DNA from: an uncultured Eubacteriales bacterium | Lineage (GTDB): Bacteria > Bacillota > Clostridia > Oscillospirales > Acutalibacteraceae | Direction of reading: 5' to 3' | DNA: 29,219 nucleotides | Assembly: GCA_934725345.1 (NCBI GenBank) | Contig: CAKVBG010000004.1 | Coordinates: 1 to 29,219 of the forward strand | Shown: positions 1 to 7,933 of the stretch, piece after piece | Numbering within the stretch: position 1 is the stretch's first letter | How the letters are laid out: every line of letters starts with the position of its first letter | Translations under genes and position numbers: made by a program | The notes under the pieces: generated by a model | What the model saw: only the letters and a program-made list of their open reading frames with translations | Told to the model about the DNA's origin: nothing | Database searches by the model: none

Positions 1-445
1 CGCTCTAGCTGCTACAAAGGCTGCAGTTGAAGAAGGAATCGTTGCAGGAGGCGGAGTTGCGTTAGTTAACGTTGTGCCGGAAGTTGAGAAAGTTGTTGAA
101 GCTGCAGAAGGCGACGAAAAGACTGGAGCAAGAATAGTACTTAAATCCTTGGAAGAGCCTTTAAAACAAATTGCTATCAATGCGGGACTAGAAGGTTCTG
201 TAATAGTTCAAAATGTAAGGTCTGCAAATAAAGTTGGATACGGATACGATGCCCTCAATGATGAATATGGTGATATGATTGAATTTGGTATTGTTGACCC
301 AACTAAGGTAACACGTTCAGCATTAGAGCATGCTTCTTCTGTTGCAAGTATGGTATTGACCACCGAATCGCTGGTAGCAGATAAAAAAGAGCCTCAAACA
401 CAGAATGCAGGTATGCCTGATCCTGGAATGGGCGGAATGTACTAA
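1..445 (+). CDS. groEL: Chaperonin GroEL, 3' end (5' truncated by window edge)
   Basis: The reading frame is open from base 2 and encodes the last ~147 residues of the 60-kDa chaperonin, the ATP-driven cytoplasmic folding chamber. The visible stretch AATKAAVEEGIVAGGGVAL is the conserved GroEL signature in the C-terminal equatorial domain. The protein ends in the Gly/Met-rich tail GMPDPGMGGMY that is typical of bacterial GroEL. The gene starts outside the window, so an internal GTG at 74 is not the real start. A strong hairpin follows the stop, so this is probably the last gene of a groES-groEL operon. Nothing in the visible part is damaged. Confidence 0.96.
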   Translation, partial: ALAATKAAVEEGIVAGGGVALVNVVPEVEKVVEAAEGDEKTGARIVLKSLEEPLKQIAINAGLEGSVIVQNVRSANKVGYGYDALNDEYGDMIEFGIVDPTKVTRSALEHASSVASMVLTTESLVADKKEPQTQNAGMPDPGMGGMY

Positions 446-465
446 TCGTTATATAGGTTTTAGTG

Positions 466-493
466 AGTGGTTCTTGCGAAAGCAAGGACCGCT
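466..493 (+). terminator. Rho-independent terminator after groEL
   Basis: A 12 bp stem (AGTGGTTCTTGC at 466-477 with GCAAGGACCGCT at 482-493, including G-U pairs) closes a GAAA tetraloop and is followed by ATTTTAT. It lies 20 bases after the groEL stop. The T tract is short but the stem is strong. Confidence 0.75.
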
Positions 494-561
494 ATTTTAT
501 GTATGAAATTATGTATTTATCACATCAGAATTATTTTTTTGTAAATTTTTATATAATTTAG

Positions 562-589
562 TTGACAAAAAATAATTTTTATGTAAAAT
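562..589 (+). promoter_or_regulatory. Sigma-A-type promoter for the coiled-coil gene
   Basis: TTGACA at 562-567 and TAAAAT at 584-589 are separated by 16 bp in a very AT-rich stretch. The predicted start of transcription is about 80 bases ahead of the gene at 672, which has its own ribosome binding site AAGGAGG (656-662). This makes the gene independent of groEL. Confidence 0.6.
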
Positions 590-671
590 ATATAATTGTT
601 CTGAGTTTTTAGATTTTTTATTTAAGGATTTAGAACAAATAATTTTTAATTACATAAGGAGGTTATATACC

Positions 672-1724
672 ATGCCAGGAGAAACATTGGAAGAAATTCA
701 ACAAGAGTATGAAACTAAAATGCGAGAACTTAAGGAAGAAAGAGAAAGGCAATTATTGGAACAAAGACAGCGCGAAGATCTCAGACAAAAGATAGCTCAA
801 GATACCGCGGAGAGCAACAAAAGGTTTAAGAGAATAGCATTAGAAGTTAATGAGAAGATGAAGGAATTTTCAGAATTTGCTGCTAAGGCGGAGGAGGCTA
901 AAAAGGAAAGTGCAGAAGTCATAAAATTGGATCAAGCACTTGCATCTACACTTGTATCTAATTTAGATCGTATACAGGCCTTTAATCATTCGGCGAAAAA
1001 GGCTAGACTCAAAAAATTAAAAGTAGTGAAAGAACAAACCTTGCCTGCAGAACGTAAGAAAAAAACTATAGAAATCCTTAGAAAAATTCTTAAAAAAGAT
1101 TTTGGAAAAATTAAAGATACAGACTTACTTGTGCAAAATATAATTAGACTTTCTGAATTATCTGAGGATTTTTATACAAAATACGACAAATACAAGATTA
1201 AATTTGAAAATTATCAAAAAATGGCTAATGAATTTGCAGCTAAAAATGATGCACTACAGGAATCTTTAAGAGAACTTAGAAATACCAGAAGAGGAATGTT
1301 GGATAAAAAACAAATCGAAGAGATTAATGGTGAAATGAAAAAAATAAAATCACAAATTTGTGAAAATTTAAAATATTTAGAAAAATATTGTAACAAATCA
1401 CACAATAATAAAGAGAAATGTGAAGCTATTGTTAAAGTCGCTAATAAAACAAAAGAAGAAACAGAAATGTTAACTAAACGCTTACAGGCCCACGGCGAAG
1501 AACTTTCGAAAGACTTTAATCCAGAAGTTAAAGAAGAACTTGAATCAATTGCAAAACAGAAAGCAACAATAGATCGTTGTGCTACGCAAGCACGCAGCCG
1601 CAGTGAAGAACTTGCGGGACTATACGCGGGTGTTGAAAGCGAGTTTACAGAACTAGAAGCGGTTTGGGAAAGAATTAAAAAAGAAAACCCCCAAATTTAT
1701 TCGAAATTAAGATCTGAACTATAA
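672..1724 (+). CDS. Coiled-coil protein of unknown function
   Basis: I do not recognise a family. The 350-residue product is highly charged and almost entirely helical by composition. Long Glu/Lys/Arg-rich heptad-like stretches cover roughly residues 1-70, 175-240 and 265-345, with no signal peptide and no membrane segment. It holds only three Cys (in ICENLKYLEKYC and near KCEAIV, with one more close to the end) and no recognisable catalytic motif. The ATG start is fixed by AAGGAGG nine bases upstream. Its own promoter (562-589) and a terminator at 1733-1754 make it monocistronic. A structural, scaffold or secreted helical role is possible, but the sequence does not decide between them. That it is a real gene is well supported by the signals around it. 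Confidence 0.8.
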   Translation: MPGETLEEIQQEYETKMRELKEERERQLLEQRQREDLRQKIAQDTAESNKRFKRIALEVNEKMKEFSEFAAKAEEAKKESAEVIKLDQALASTLVSNLDRIQAFNHSAKKARLKKLKVVKEQTLPAERKKKTIEILRKILKKDFGKIKDTDLLVQNIIRLSELSEDFYTKYDKYKIKFENYQKMANEFAAKNDALQESLRELRNTRRGMLDKKQIEEINGEMKKIKSQICENLKYLEKYCNKSHNNKEKCEAIVKVANKTKEETEMLTKRLQAHGEELSKDFNPEVKEELESIAKQKATIDRCATQARSRSEELAGLYAGVESEFTELEAVWERIKKENPQIYSKLRSEL

Positions 1725-1732
1725 TAATTAAG

Positions 1733-1754
1733 ATAACCCCCTTATGGGGGTTAT
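1733..1754 (+). terminator. Intrinsic terminator after the coiled-coil gene
   Basis: ATAACCCCC (1733-1741), loop TTAT and GGGGGTTAT (1746-1754) form a perfect 9 bp stem running into TTTTTTA. It sits between two convergent genes (672-1724 and ftsZ) and may stop both, but only the + side has a clear T tract. Confidence 0.88.
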
Positions 1755-1764
1755 TTTTTAGGAA

Positions 1765-2904
1765 CTACTTATTTTTGAATAGAGACATTATATCATAGAA
1801 GCTATCATTATCATCTGAGCGCTCTTCACGTTCGGGCTCGGGAGCGGCATGAACAACGGGTTCGTGTTTTTCATAGATGTTTTCCGGTCTACTTTGAGGT
1901 TTTTGCGGTTGTGCGGAAGAATGATGTGAAACAGGGAAATAAGAACCTCTTGTTTCAAATCCTGTTGCAATCACCGTAACGCTAATTTCGTCGTCCATTT
2001 TTTCATCAAAGGCTGCTCCCCAAATAATATTAGCGTTCTCATCAGCTTGCTGAGCAATTAGAGAAGATGCGGTTTCTATTTCATCCAGACCGATATCTGG
2101 TGAAGCTGTTACGTTAATTATTACTCCTTTTGCACCATTGATAGCGGTTTCGAGCAAAGGACTTGAAATAGCCATATTAGCTGCTACTTCAGCTTTATCT
2201 TTCCCAGAAGCGCGTCCAACGCCCATGTGAGCATAACCTGCGTCTTTCATAGTAGCTGTAACGTCTGCGAAGTCCAAGTTAACGAGTCCTGGTAGCAAGA
2301 TCAAATCGGAGATACTCTGAACGCCCTGGCGAAGCACGTCATCAGCAACGATAAATGCGTTCATAAGAGTAATTCTTTGTTGACTAGCTAGCTTCAATCT
2401 TTCGTTTGGAATAACAACTAAAGAATCCACTTGTTCGCGGAGTTCTGCGATACCAGTTTCAGCTTGTGTCATGCGTTTTTGACCTTCAAATGAGAATGGT
2501 TTAGTAACGATTCCTATTGTAAGTATTCCCATCTCTCTAGCAACTTGTGCAACGACCGGAGCAGCACCTGTTCCAGTGCCACCACCCATGCCTGCAGTTA
2601 TGAAGACCATATCTGCTCCTTTTAGAGCCGAAACAATTTCGTCACGGCTTTCTTCAGCAGCTCTTTGGCCGATTTCAGGTTTAGAGCCCGCACCTTTACC
2701 GCGGGTTATTTTTTCACCAATTTGAATTTTATTTGTGGCTCTGGATCTCATTAAAGCTTGCCTATCTGTATTTATGCAGATAAACTCAACGCATTTAACT
2801 CCAGAATCTATCATTCTGTTGACGGCATTTCCGCCGCCGCCACCAACGCCTATAACTTTTATTTGCACAATCTCTTCATCATTATTATCGAACTCAAATC
2901 CCAT
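1765..2904 (-). CDS. ftsZ: Cell division protein FtsZ
   Basis: FtsZ is the tubulin-like GTPase that polymerises into the Z ring on the inner face of the membrane at mid-cell and recruits the divisome. The 379-residue product has the glycine-rich GVGGGGGNAV near residues 19-28, the tubulin signature GGGTGTG at 107-113 and the T7-loop region NLDFADV near residue 209. The globular GTPase part ends near residue 320. A variable Pro/Glu/His-rich linker and a short C-terminal peptide (FYDIMSLFKNK) follow, as expected for binding FtsA/SepF-type partners. The start ATG has GGAGG eight bases upstream. The gene stands alone here and is divergent from gpsA, with no ftsA visible beside it. Confidence 0.97.
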   Translation of the reverse strand: MGFEFDNNDEEIVQIKVIGVGGGGGNAVNRMIDSGVKCVEFICINTDRQALMRSRATNKIQIGEKITRGKGAGSKPEIGQRAAEESRDEIVSALKGADMVFITAGMGGGTGTGAAPVVAQVAREMGILTIGIVTKPFSFEGQKRMTQAETGIAELREQVDSLVVIPNERLKLASQQRITLMNAFIVADDVLRQGVQSISDLILLPGLVNLDFADVTATMKDAGYAHMGVGRASGKDKAEVAANMAISSPLLETAINGAKGVIINVTASPDIGLDEIETASSLIAQQADENANIIWGAAFDEKMDDEISVTVIATGFETRGSYFPVSHHSSAQPQKPQSRPENIYEKHEPVVHAAPEPEREERSDDNDSFYDIMSLFKNK

Positions 2905-2986
2905 TATTTTATTCCTCCAGCAGTATTTTTTTTCAATTTTTCAGACAAAAAACATATTTTGTTATGTATCCCATTATTTGTATTAA

Positions 2987-3015
2987 AGTATATCATGCAA
3001 TACGTGATTTTTCAA
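2987..3015 (-). promoter_or_regulatory. Candidate ftsZ promoter
   Basis: On the minus strand TTGAAA (3010-3015) and TATACT (2987-2992) are 17 bp apart, giving a leader of about 75 bases before the ftsZ start. The rest of the 2905-3276 intergenic region is AT-rich and shows no other gene. It holds this promoter and the gpsA promoter at 3190-3218. Confidence 0.55.
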
Positions 3016-3189
3016 CAAAATGTCACCCTTTTAAGAATTTATCATCATCTTTTATAATTTAAATTTCAATTTTGAAAAGTTTATAGAGATTATTTATGTT
3101 AAGTATTTTGATTAGATCATTATTTTGCTTTTGTTTCGAATATTATGTGCAACTTCTAGGATAAAAGGTATTAGATTGTGGAAATTCTA

Positions 3190-3218
3190 TTGACCGCTTA
3201 GAATTTATAGGTTATAAT
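3190..3218 (+). promoter_or_regulatory. Sigma-A-type promoter for gpsA
   Basis: TTGACC (3190-3195) and a perfect TATAAT (3213-3218) are separated by 17 bp. The expected start of transcription is about 50 bases ahead of the gpsA start codon. Confidence 0.75.
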
Positions 3219-3276
3219 GCAGACGAAACTACTATAGTAAAATATGGTAAACGTTATGTTTGAAGAGAGGTATAAA

Positions 3277-4239
3277 GTGAAGGTATCGGTTTTAGGATGT
3301 GGAAGATGGGGGTCTTTCATAGCATGGTATTTAAATAAAATAGATCACAACGTAATGCTTTGGGGTCGCGAGTCTTCTGCCAACATGATAAACCTAAAGA
3401 AGTTTAGAAAAAATAATTTTTTAAGTCTAGACCCGAAGATTTTACTCTCCTCAAATTTGGAAGAGGCCTTAAGTTTTTCCGAAGTCGTTGTGATATCAAT
3501 AAGTGCGCAGTCTTTGAGGAGCTTTTTAAATGATATAAAGTTAAAGATACCGGATTTAAAAAATAGAATTTTTATTCTATGCATGAAAGGGATGGAAAAG
3601 GGCACAGGTAAGCGGTTGACTGAAGTTTTAGAGGAGTGCTTAGGCAAGGTGCGAGCAGCGGTTTGGGTTGGACCCGGCCATGTTCAGGATTTCATAAATG
3701 GTATTCCGAACTGTATGGTGATAGACTCAACCGATAGTAATTTGAAACATTTCATAATTGAAAATTTTTCAAGTTCGCTAATAAGATTTTACTACGGAAC
3801 CGATTTAATTGGCAGTGAAATTGGAGCAGCTTCTAAAAACGTTATGGGGATTGCAGCAGGTATTTTAGATGGTTTAGAATACACTTCATTGAAAGGTGCA
3901 TTGATGTCTCGCGGAACCAGGGAAATTGCCCGGCTCATAAAAGCACTTGGAGGCAATGAATTTTCAGCATATGGCTTAGCTCATTTAGGAGATTATCAAG
4001 CTACTTTATTTTCCCAGCACAGTAACAACAGAAAATTTGGTGAATCCTTGATTACTGGTGAAAAGTATGAAAAATTAGCAGAGGGCGTTCCAACTACGGA
4101 AGCTTTGCTGGAACTTGGTTTAAAATTAGGTGTGGAGCTACCTATTTGCCAAGCGGTCCATGACGTTGTTAGTGGGAATATGGATGCCAAAGAGCGTATC
4201 ACGAAATTGTTTTTAAGAAGCTTAAAGACAGAGTTTTAA
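3277..4239 (+). CDS. gpsA: Glycerol-3-phosphate dehydrogenase [NAD(P)+]
   Basis: GpsA reduces dihydroxyacetone phosphate to sn-glycerol 3-phosphate in the cytoplasm, supplying the backbone for phospholipids. The N-terminal Rossmann fold is marked by LGCGRWG, and the catalytic-lysine region reads GAASKNVMGIAAGILDG. The substrate-domain block HSNNRKFG matches the family's HSRNRRFG. The family's usual GLAGLGD block reads GLAHLGDYQAT here, a mild divergence. I prefer the GTG at 3277 (protein MKVSVLGCG, 320 residues) because GAAGAGAGG lies six bases upstream. An in-frame ATG at 3244 would add 11 residues but has no ribosome binding site. The stop codon overlaps the stop of the convergent GNAT gene. 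Confidence 0.93.
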   Translation: MKVSVLGCGRWGSFIAWYLNKIDHNVMLWGRESSANMINLKKFRKNNFLSLDPKILLSSNLEEALSFSEVVVISISAQSLRSFLNDIKLKIPDLKNRIFILCMKGMEKGTGKRLTEVLEECLGKVRAAVWVGPGHVQDFINGIPNCMVIDSTDSNLKHFIIENFSSSLIRFYYGTDLIGSEIGAASKNVMGIAAGILDGLEYTSLKGALMSRGTREIARLIKALGGNEFSAYGLAHLGDYQATLFSQHSNNRKFGESLITGEKYEKLAEGVPTTEALLELGLKLGVELPICQAVHDVVSGNMDAKERITKLFLRSLKTEF

Positions 4240-4739
4240 TTAACACCGTAAATTTTTTGGTGTATACTTGATTTTATTTTTTCAAATTCTTCTTCTTTCA
4301 AAGGTTTAGGTAAACTCATCAGATACAGTTGAATTGGTTGAGAATCTTTTCTAATGGGCATTTGAAAATATTTAAACTCATTTAGCACAAATCCATGGCG
4401 CTTGTAAAAGGATATTCGCTTTTTGGATATAATATCCGTAGGAAGTTCTACTTCGAGGATTATTGGTTTGGAAGAATTTTTTATAAAATCCTTTAGCATT
4501 TCGCTCCCTATTCCTTTTCCACGTAGGTTTGGATTGACTGCAAAATGCTCTATAAAGCTAAAATTTTCTGTTTGCCAAGTGGCAATGAATCCTACTAAGT
4601 TATCGTCAGAGTCCATTTTGGTTATTAGGCGATAACAAGGAATGCTAAGCAATTGTTTTTGGTTATTGTAATCACGGTATTCATCCTCCGGGAAGGATGC
4701 CTGCATCAATTCGAAAACTTTATCAAATTTATCTTTCAT
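4236..4739 (-). CDS. GNAT-family N-acetyltransferase
   Basis: This is a single-domain acetyl-CoA-dependent transferase of 167 residues, probably cytoplasmic. The acetyl-CoA binding motif is visible as FAVNPNLRGKGIGSEML around residues 65-81, with LRGKGIG giving the family's R-x-x-G-x-G/A signature. A beta-strand with ILEVELP and a C-terminal FYKRHGFV segment complete the fold. Substrate is unknown. GAGGAGG lies seven bases before the ATG. The gene converges on gpsA and the two share the sequence TTAA as their stop codons. No terminator separates them. Confidence 0.88.
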   Translation of the reverse strand: MKDKFDKVFELMQASFPEDEYRDYNNQKQLLSIPCYRLITKMDSDDNLVGFIATWQTENFSFIEHFAVNPNLRGKGIGSEMLKDFIKNSSKPIILEVELPTDIISKKRISFYKRHGFVLNEFKYFQMPIRKDSQPIQLYLMSLPKPLKEEEFEKIKSSIHQKIYGVN

Positions 4740-5017
4740 TTTAGATCCTCCTCAAAAACAAGTGTTATATAAAACAGCAAAAGATATCGATACAATGTCT
4801 ATATGGTAACGGAAATGTAAAACCATAATTAATTTTTATATTTCTCTCAAAAACGTATGGATTTTTCCTGAATTTATGTTAAAATTCATAGTGCACGTAA
4901 TATGCAATGTTTTGAAAATTCGTATCTGGATTCCTTATTTTACACCTTAGATTAGAATTAATCCAGAAGAACTTTATTAATGATATTAAACTTAGAATTT
5001 TAAAGGGAGTGGATAAT

Positions 5018-7627
5018 ATGGGTTTTTTGAAGCTAATGTTTGGAAACTACAGCAAAAGAGAACTTAAAAGAATAAGACCGATATGTGATAAAGTTTTATC
5101 ACTTGAAAAGAAATATTTAAATATGTCCGATGAGGAACTGACCTCTCAGACTAAGGTTTTGAAAGAGCGTATAGCAAAGGGCGAAACTTTAGACGACATC
5201 CTACCTGATGCTTTTGCAGTATGCCGCGAGGCTGGCGATAGAGTGCTTGGAATGCGTCATTTCCCCGTCCAGATTATAGGTGGTATAGTTCTTCACCAAG
5301 GGCGTATCAGCCAGATGATGACCGGTGAAGGTAAGACTTTAGTTGAGACTTTACCTGCTTATTTAAATGCTCTGAGCGGTAAAGGGGTACACGTTATAAC
5401 TGTTAACGATTATCTTGCCAAGCGTGACTCTGAATTAATGGGTAAGCTATATAAATTTTTAGGTTTAAGCGTAGGCTTGATTATTTCCGGAATCAGCAAT
5501 GAAAAACGTATGAGTGCTTATCGTGCTGATATAACATATGGAACTAACAATGAATTCGGTTTTGACTATCTGCGTGATAACATGGTCAACGACAAGAAAC
5601 TAAAGGTTCAGCGCGGACACAATTTCGCGATTGTTGACGAAGTTGACTCAATTCTTATCGACGAAGCAAGAACTCCTTTGATAATTTCCGGTGAAGGGGA
5701 TAAATCAACTGAACTTTACACCATTGCTGATGAATTTGTTAAGACTCTCAGCATGCTTAAAGTTGCTGAGGTTGATGCGAAAGAAGATAATGAAGACCTA
5801 TTTAAGGACCATGACTATGTTGTTGATGAAAAAGCCAAAACTGCAACACTTACTCAAAAAGGTGTAGAAAAGGCTGAAAAATATTTCAACATTGAAAACT
5901 TAACTGACCCTGAGCATTTAACTTTACAGCACCATATAAACCAAGCACTTAAAGCAAACGGGGTTATGGATAGAGATATCGATTATGTTGTCCGTGATGG
6001 GGAAGTTTTGATAGTTGATGAATTTACGGGACGTATTATGTACGGAAGACGCTATAACGACGGTTTACATCAAGCTATAGAGGCAAAAGAACACGTTAAA
6101 ATTGAGAAAGAATCCAAAACGTTGGCATCAATTACCTTCCAAAACTATTTCAGACTGTATACCAAACTTTCCGGCATGACGGGTACTGGTACTACGGAGG
6201 AAGAGGAGTTCAGAGAAATATACAAACTGGATATAGTAGAAATCCCAACAAATAAACCTATTGCTCGTATCGATTTACCGGATGTGGTTTATGCTACTCA
6301 GAAAGGAAAATTCAAGGCAATAGTCAATGATATTATCGAAAGCCATAAACGTGGTCAACCGGTTTTGGTAGGAACTGTTTCCATTGAAAAATCAGAGTTG
6401 CTTAGTGTTATGCTCGATCAAAAGGAAATCCCACATGCGGTTTTGAATGCTAAGTATCATGAACGTGAAGCGGAGATAATTGCTCAGGCAGGTAAAAAAG
6501 GAGCAATTACAATTGCAACAAACATGGCAGGACGCGGAACGGATATAGCTCTTGGAGGTAATGCGGAATATATGGCTAAATCCGAGCTCAAACGCTTGGG
6601 ATATCACGATGAACTCTTAGCTGAAGCAGATGGATATTCCGAAACTGATGATCCAAAGATAATTGAAGTTCGTGAGAAATACAGAGAGCTGCATAAGAAA
6701 TACAAAAATGAACTCAAAGGAGATGCCGAGGAAGTTCGTCGGTTAGGTGGTCTATATGTTATAGGTACGGAGCGTCATGAAACTAGACGTATCGATAACC
6801 AGCTCAGAGGTCGTGCAGGACGTCAAGGCGATCCAGGTAAGAGTAGGTTCTTCCTTTCCTTAGAGGATGATTTAATGCGCCTGTTTGGAGGAGAGAGAAT
6901 CAAGAATATAATGAGTATGCTCAAAGTAGATGAGGATACTCCGTTGGAAGCCAAGATGCTCACGAAATCTATCGAGTCTGCACAGCGCAAGATTGAAGGA
7001 CGCAACTTTGCTATCAGAAAAAATGTTTTACAGTATGATGATGTACTGAATCGTCAGCGTGAGATAATATACAGCCAGCGTGATCAAGTTTTAGATGGAG
7101 AAAATTTGCGTGATCAGATTATAAAAATGATTGAAGAAAGTGCGGACGTGGTAGTTGAAAGATTTGTGCCCGCTCATGCTCCAAGAGAGAATTGGAATTT
7201 AGAAGGTCTTAGGAATTATTATTTAGGTTGGGTTTTAACACCAGAAGACTTAAATTCAGAGGAAACAGGTAAGATTACGCGCAGTGAGATTGTGGAATTT
7301 ATCAAAGATAAATGTATGGACATATACAAAGAGCACGAAGAAATTTTAGGTGATGAAGTATCAAGATCACTAGAGAGGAACGTATTGCTTCATAACGTAG
7401 ACGAGCAGTGGATGGATCACATTGATGCTATGGAAGAGCTCAAAAAAGGAATCAGTTTACGTTCTTATGGACAGAAAGATCCAGTTGTTGAATATCGCGT
7501 AGAAGGATTTGATATGTTCGATGAAATGGTAAGCACGATACGTGAGAACACTGTTAAGATGCTTCTTTGTTTCAAGTTTAGCAAAGAAGAAAGGGCCGCA
7601 AGCATATTACAGTTCCCTGGTAACTAG
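5018..7627 (+). CDS. secA: Protein translocase ATPase SecA
   Basis: SecA is the motor that pushes unfolded preproteins through SecYEG across the membrane. The 869-residue product has Walker A MMTGEGKT near residues 100-107, the DEAD-type motif DEVDSILIDEARTP near 206-219, the nucleotide-domain-2 motif TNMAGRGTDI, and RGRAGRQGDPG. It ends at LQFPGN and lacks the Cys-rich zinc-binding SEC-C tail found in many SecA proteins, though some Firmicute SecAs also lack it. The ATG at 5018 is chosen because AAAGGGAG lies just upstream. An in-frame GTG at 5009 overlaps that ribosome binding site. The upstream gap 4740-5017 holds no gene and no convincing promoter. SecA is the expected exporter of the signal-peptide glycosylation enzymes at 11820-15733. 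Confidence 0.97.
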   Translation: MGFLKLMFGNYSKRELKRIRPICDKVLSLEKKYLNMSDEELTSQTKVLKERIAKGETLDDILPDAFAVCREAGDRVLGMRHFPVQIIGGIVLHQGRISQMMTGEGKTLVETLPAYLNALSGKGVHVITVNDYLAKRDSELMGKLYKFLGLSVGLIISGISNEKRMSAYRADITYGTNNEFGFDYLRDNMVNDKKLKVQRGHNFAIVDEVDSILIDEARTPLIISGEGDKSTELYTIADEFVKTLSMLKVAEVDAKEDNEDLFKDHDYVVDEKAKTATLTQKGVEKAEKYFNIENLTDPEHLTLQHHINQALKANGVMDRDIDYVVRDGEVLIVDEFTGRIMYGRRYNDGLHQAIEAKEHVKIEKESKTLASITFQNYFRLYTKLSGMTGTGTTEEEEFREIYKLDIVEIPTNKPIARIDLPDVVYATQKGKFKAIVNDIIESHKRGQPVLVGTVSIEKSELLSVMLDQKEIPHAVLNAKYHEREAEIIAQAGKKGAITIATNMAGRGTDIALGGNAEYMAKSELKRLGYHDELLAEADGYSETDDPKIIEVREKYRELHKKYKNELKGDAEEVRRLGGLYVIGTERHETRRIDNQLRGRAGRQGDPGKSRFFLSLEDDLMRLFGGERIKNIMSMLKVDEDTPLEAKMLTKSIESAQRKIEGRNFAIRKNVLQYDDVLNRQREIIYSQRDQVLDGENLRDQIIKMIEESADVVVERFVPAHAPRENWNLEGLRNYYLGWVLTPEDLNSEETGKITRSEIVEFIKDKCMDIYKEHEEILGDEVSRSLERNVLLHNVDEQWMDHIDAMEELKKGISLRSYGQKDPVVEYRVEGFDMFDEMVSTIRENTVKMLLCFKFSKEERAASILQFPGN

Positions 7628-7648
7628 TTAGAATATAAAAAATTTAAA

Positions 7649-7671
7649 CCCCTCTCAACTAATGGGAGGGG
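7649..7671 (-). terminator. Intrinsic terminator, mainly minus strand
   Basis: CCCCTCTC (7649-7656) pairs with GGGAGGGG (7664-7671) around a seven-base loop. On the minus strand the stem is followed by TTTAAATTTTTT, an ideal T tract. On the plus strand the downstream bases are CAAAGTAA. It therefore terminates the small minus-strand gene at 7693-7857 and may help to end secA transcription. Confidence 0.8.
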
Positions 7672-7692
7672 CAAAGTAATGTTAAGTATAAT

Positions 7693-7857
7693 TTACTCTA
7701 TTGTGGCTTCTAGATATTCTTCTAGTTCTTTTTCTTCTCTTTTCTTTTTCTTATCCACCAGACTCAGCGCTGCGACGCATAGGGAAAGAATAGTTACAAT
7801 CGAGGCAACAACCCCTATAATGAAAGCTAAACTACATTTGTTATTGTTATTTCTCAA
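7693..7857 (-). CDS. Small single-pass membrane protein (54 aa)
   Basis: I do not recognise this protein. It starts at TTG (7855-7857) with GAGAGGAG about 10 bases upstream. It has a short polar N-terminus (MRNNNNKCS), one hydrophobic segment of about 24 residues (LAFIIGVVASIV through AALSLV), and a very charged tail beginning DKKKKREEKELEEYLEA. By the positive-inside rule the tail should be cytoplasmic. Its own promoter (7893-7921) and a terminator (7649-7671) frame it tightly, which supports a real gene despite its length. It lies downstream of a P-type ATPase gene on the same strand, so a small regulatory subunit of that pump is a reasonable guess, but there is no direct evidence for it. 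Confidence 0.68.
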   Translation of the reverse strand: MRNNNNKCSLAFIIGVVASIVTILSLCVAALSLVDKKKKREEKELEEYLEATIE

Positions 7858-7892
7858 GACAATTTCTCCTCTCGAAAATATATTTATAAATA

Positions 7893-7921
7893 ATACTACG
7901 TGATATGAAAACTTAAGTCAA
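7893..7921 (-). promoter_or_regulatory. Promoter for the 54-residue membrane protein
   Basis: On the minus strand TTGACT (7916-7921) and TAGTAT (7893-7898) are 17 bp apart. The predicted transcript starts about 30 bases before the TTG start codon. It lies in the gap just after the ATPase stop, so the small gene can be expressed separately. Confidence 0.55.
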
Positions 7922-7933
7922 TATGCATTTTTT

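Noticed and set aside
2735..3057. Open frames on the plus strand over the ftsZ start and intergenic region
   Set aside because: They lie opposite conserved ftsZ codons, have no ribosome binding site and encode low-complexity residues.
4740..5017. Promoter for secA such as TTGAAA...TATTTT near 4912-4941
   Set aside because: Spacing and -10 match are poor. The region holds no convincing signal apart from the ribosome binding site.
7649..7671. Terminator of secA on the plus strand
   Set aside because: The hairpin is followed by CAAAGTAA on that strand. The T tract lies on the minus side, so I assigned it to the small minus-strand gene.
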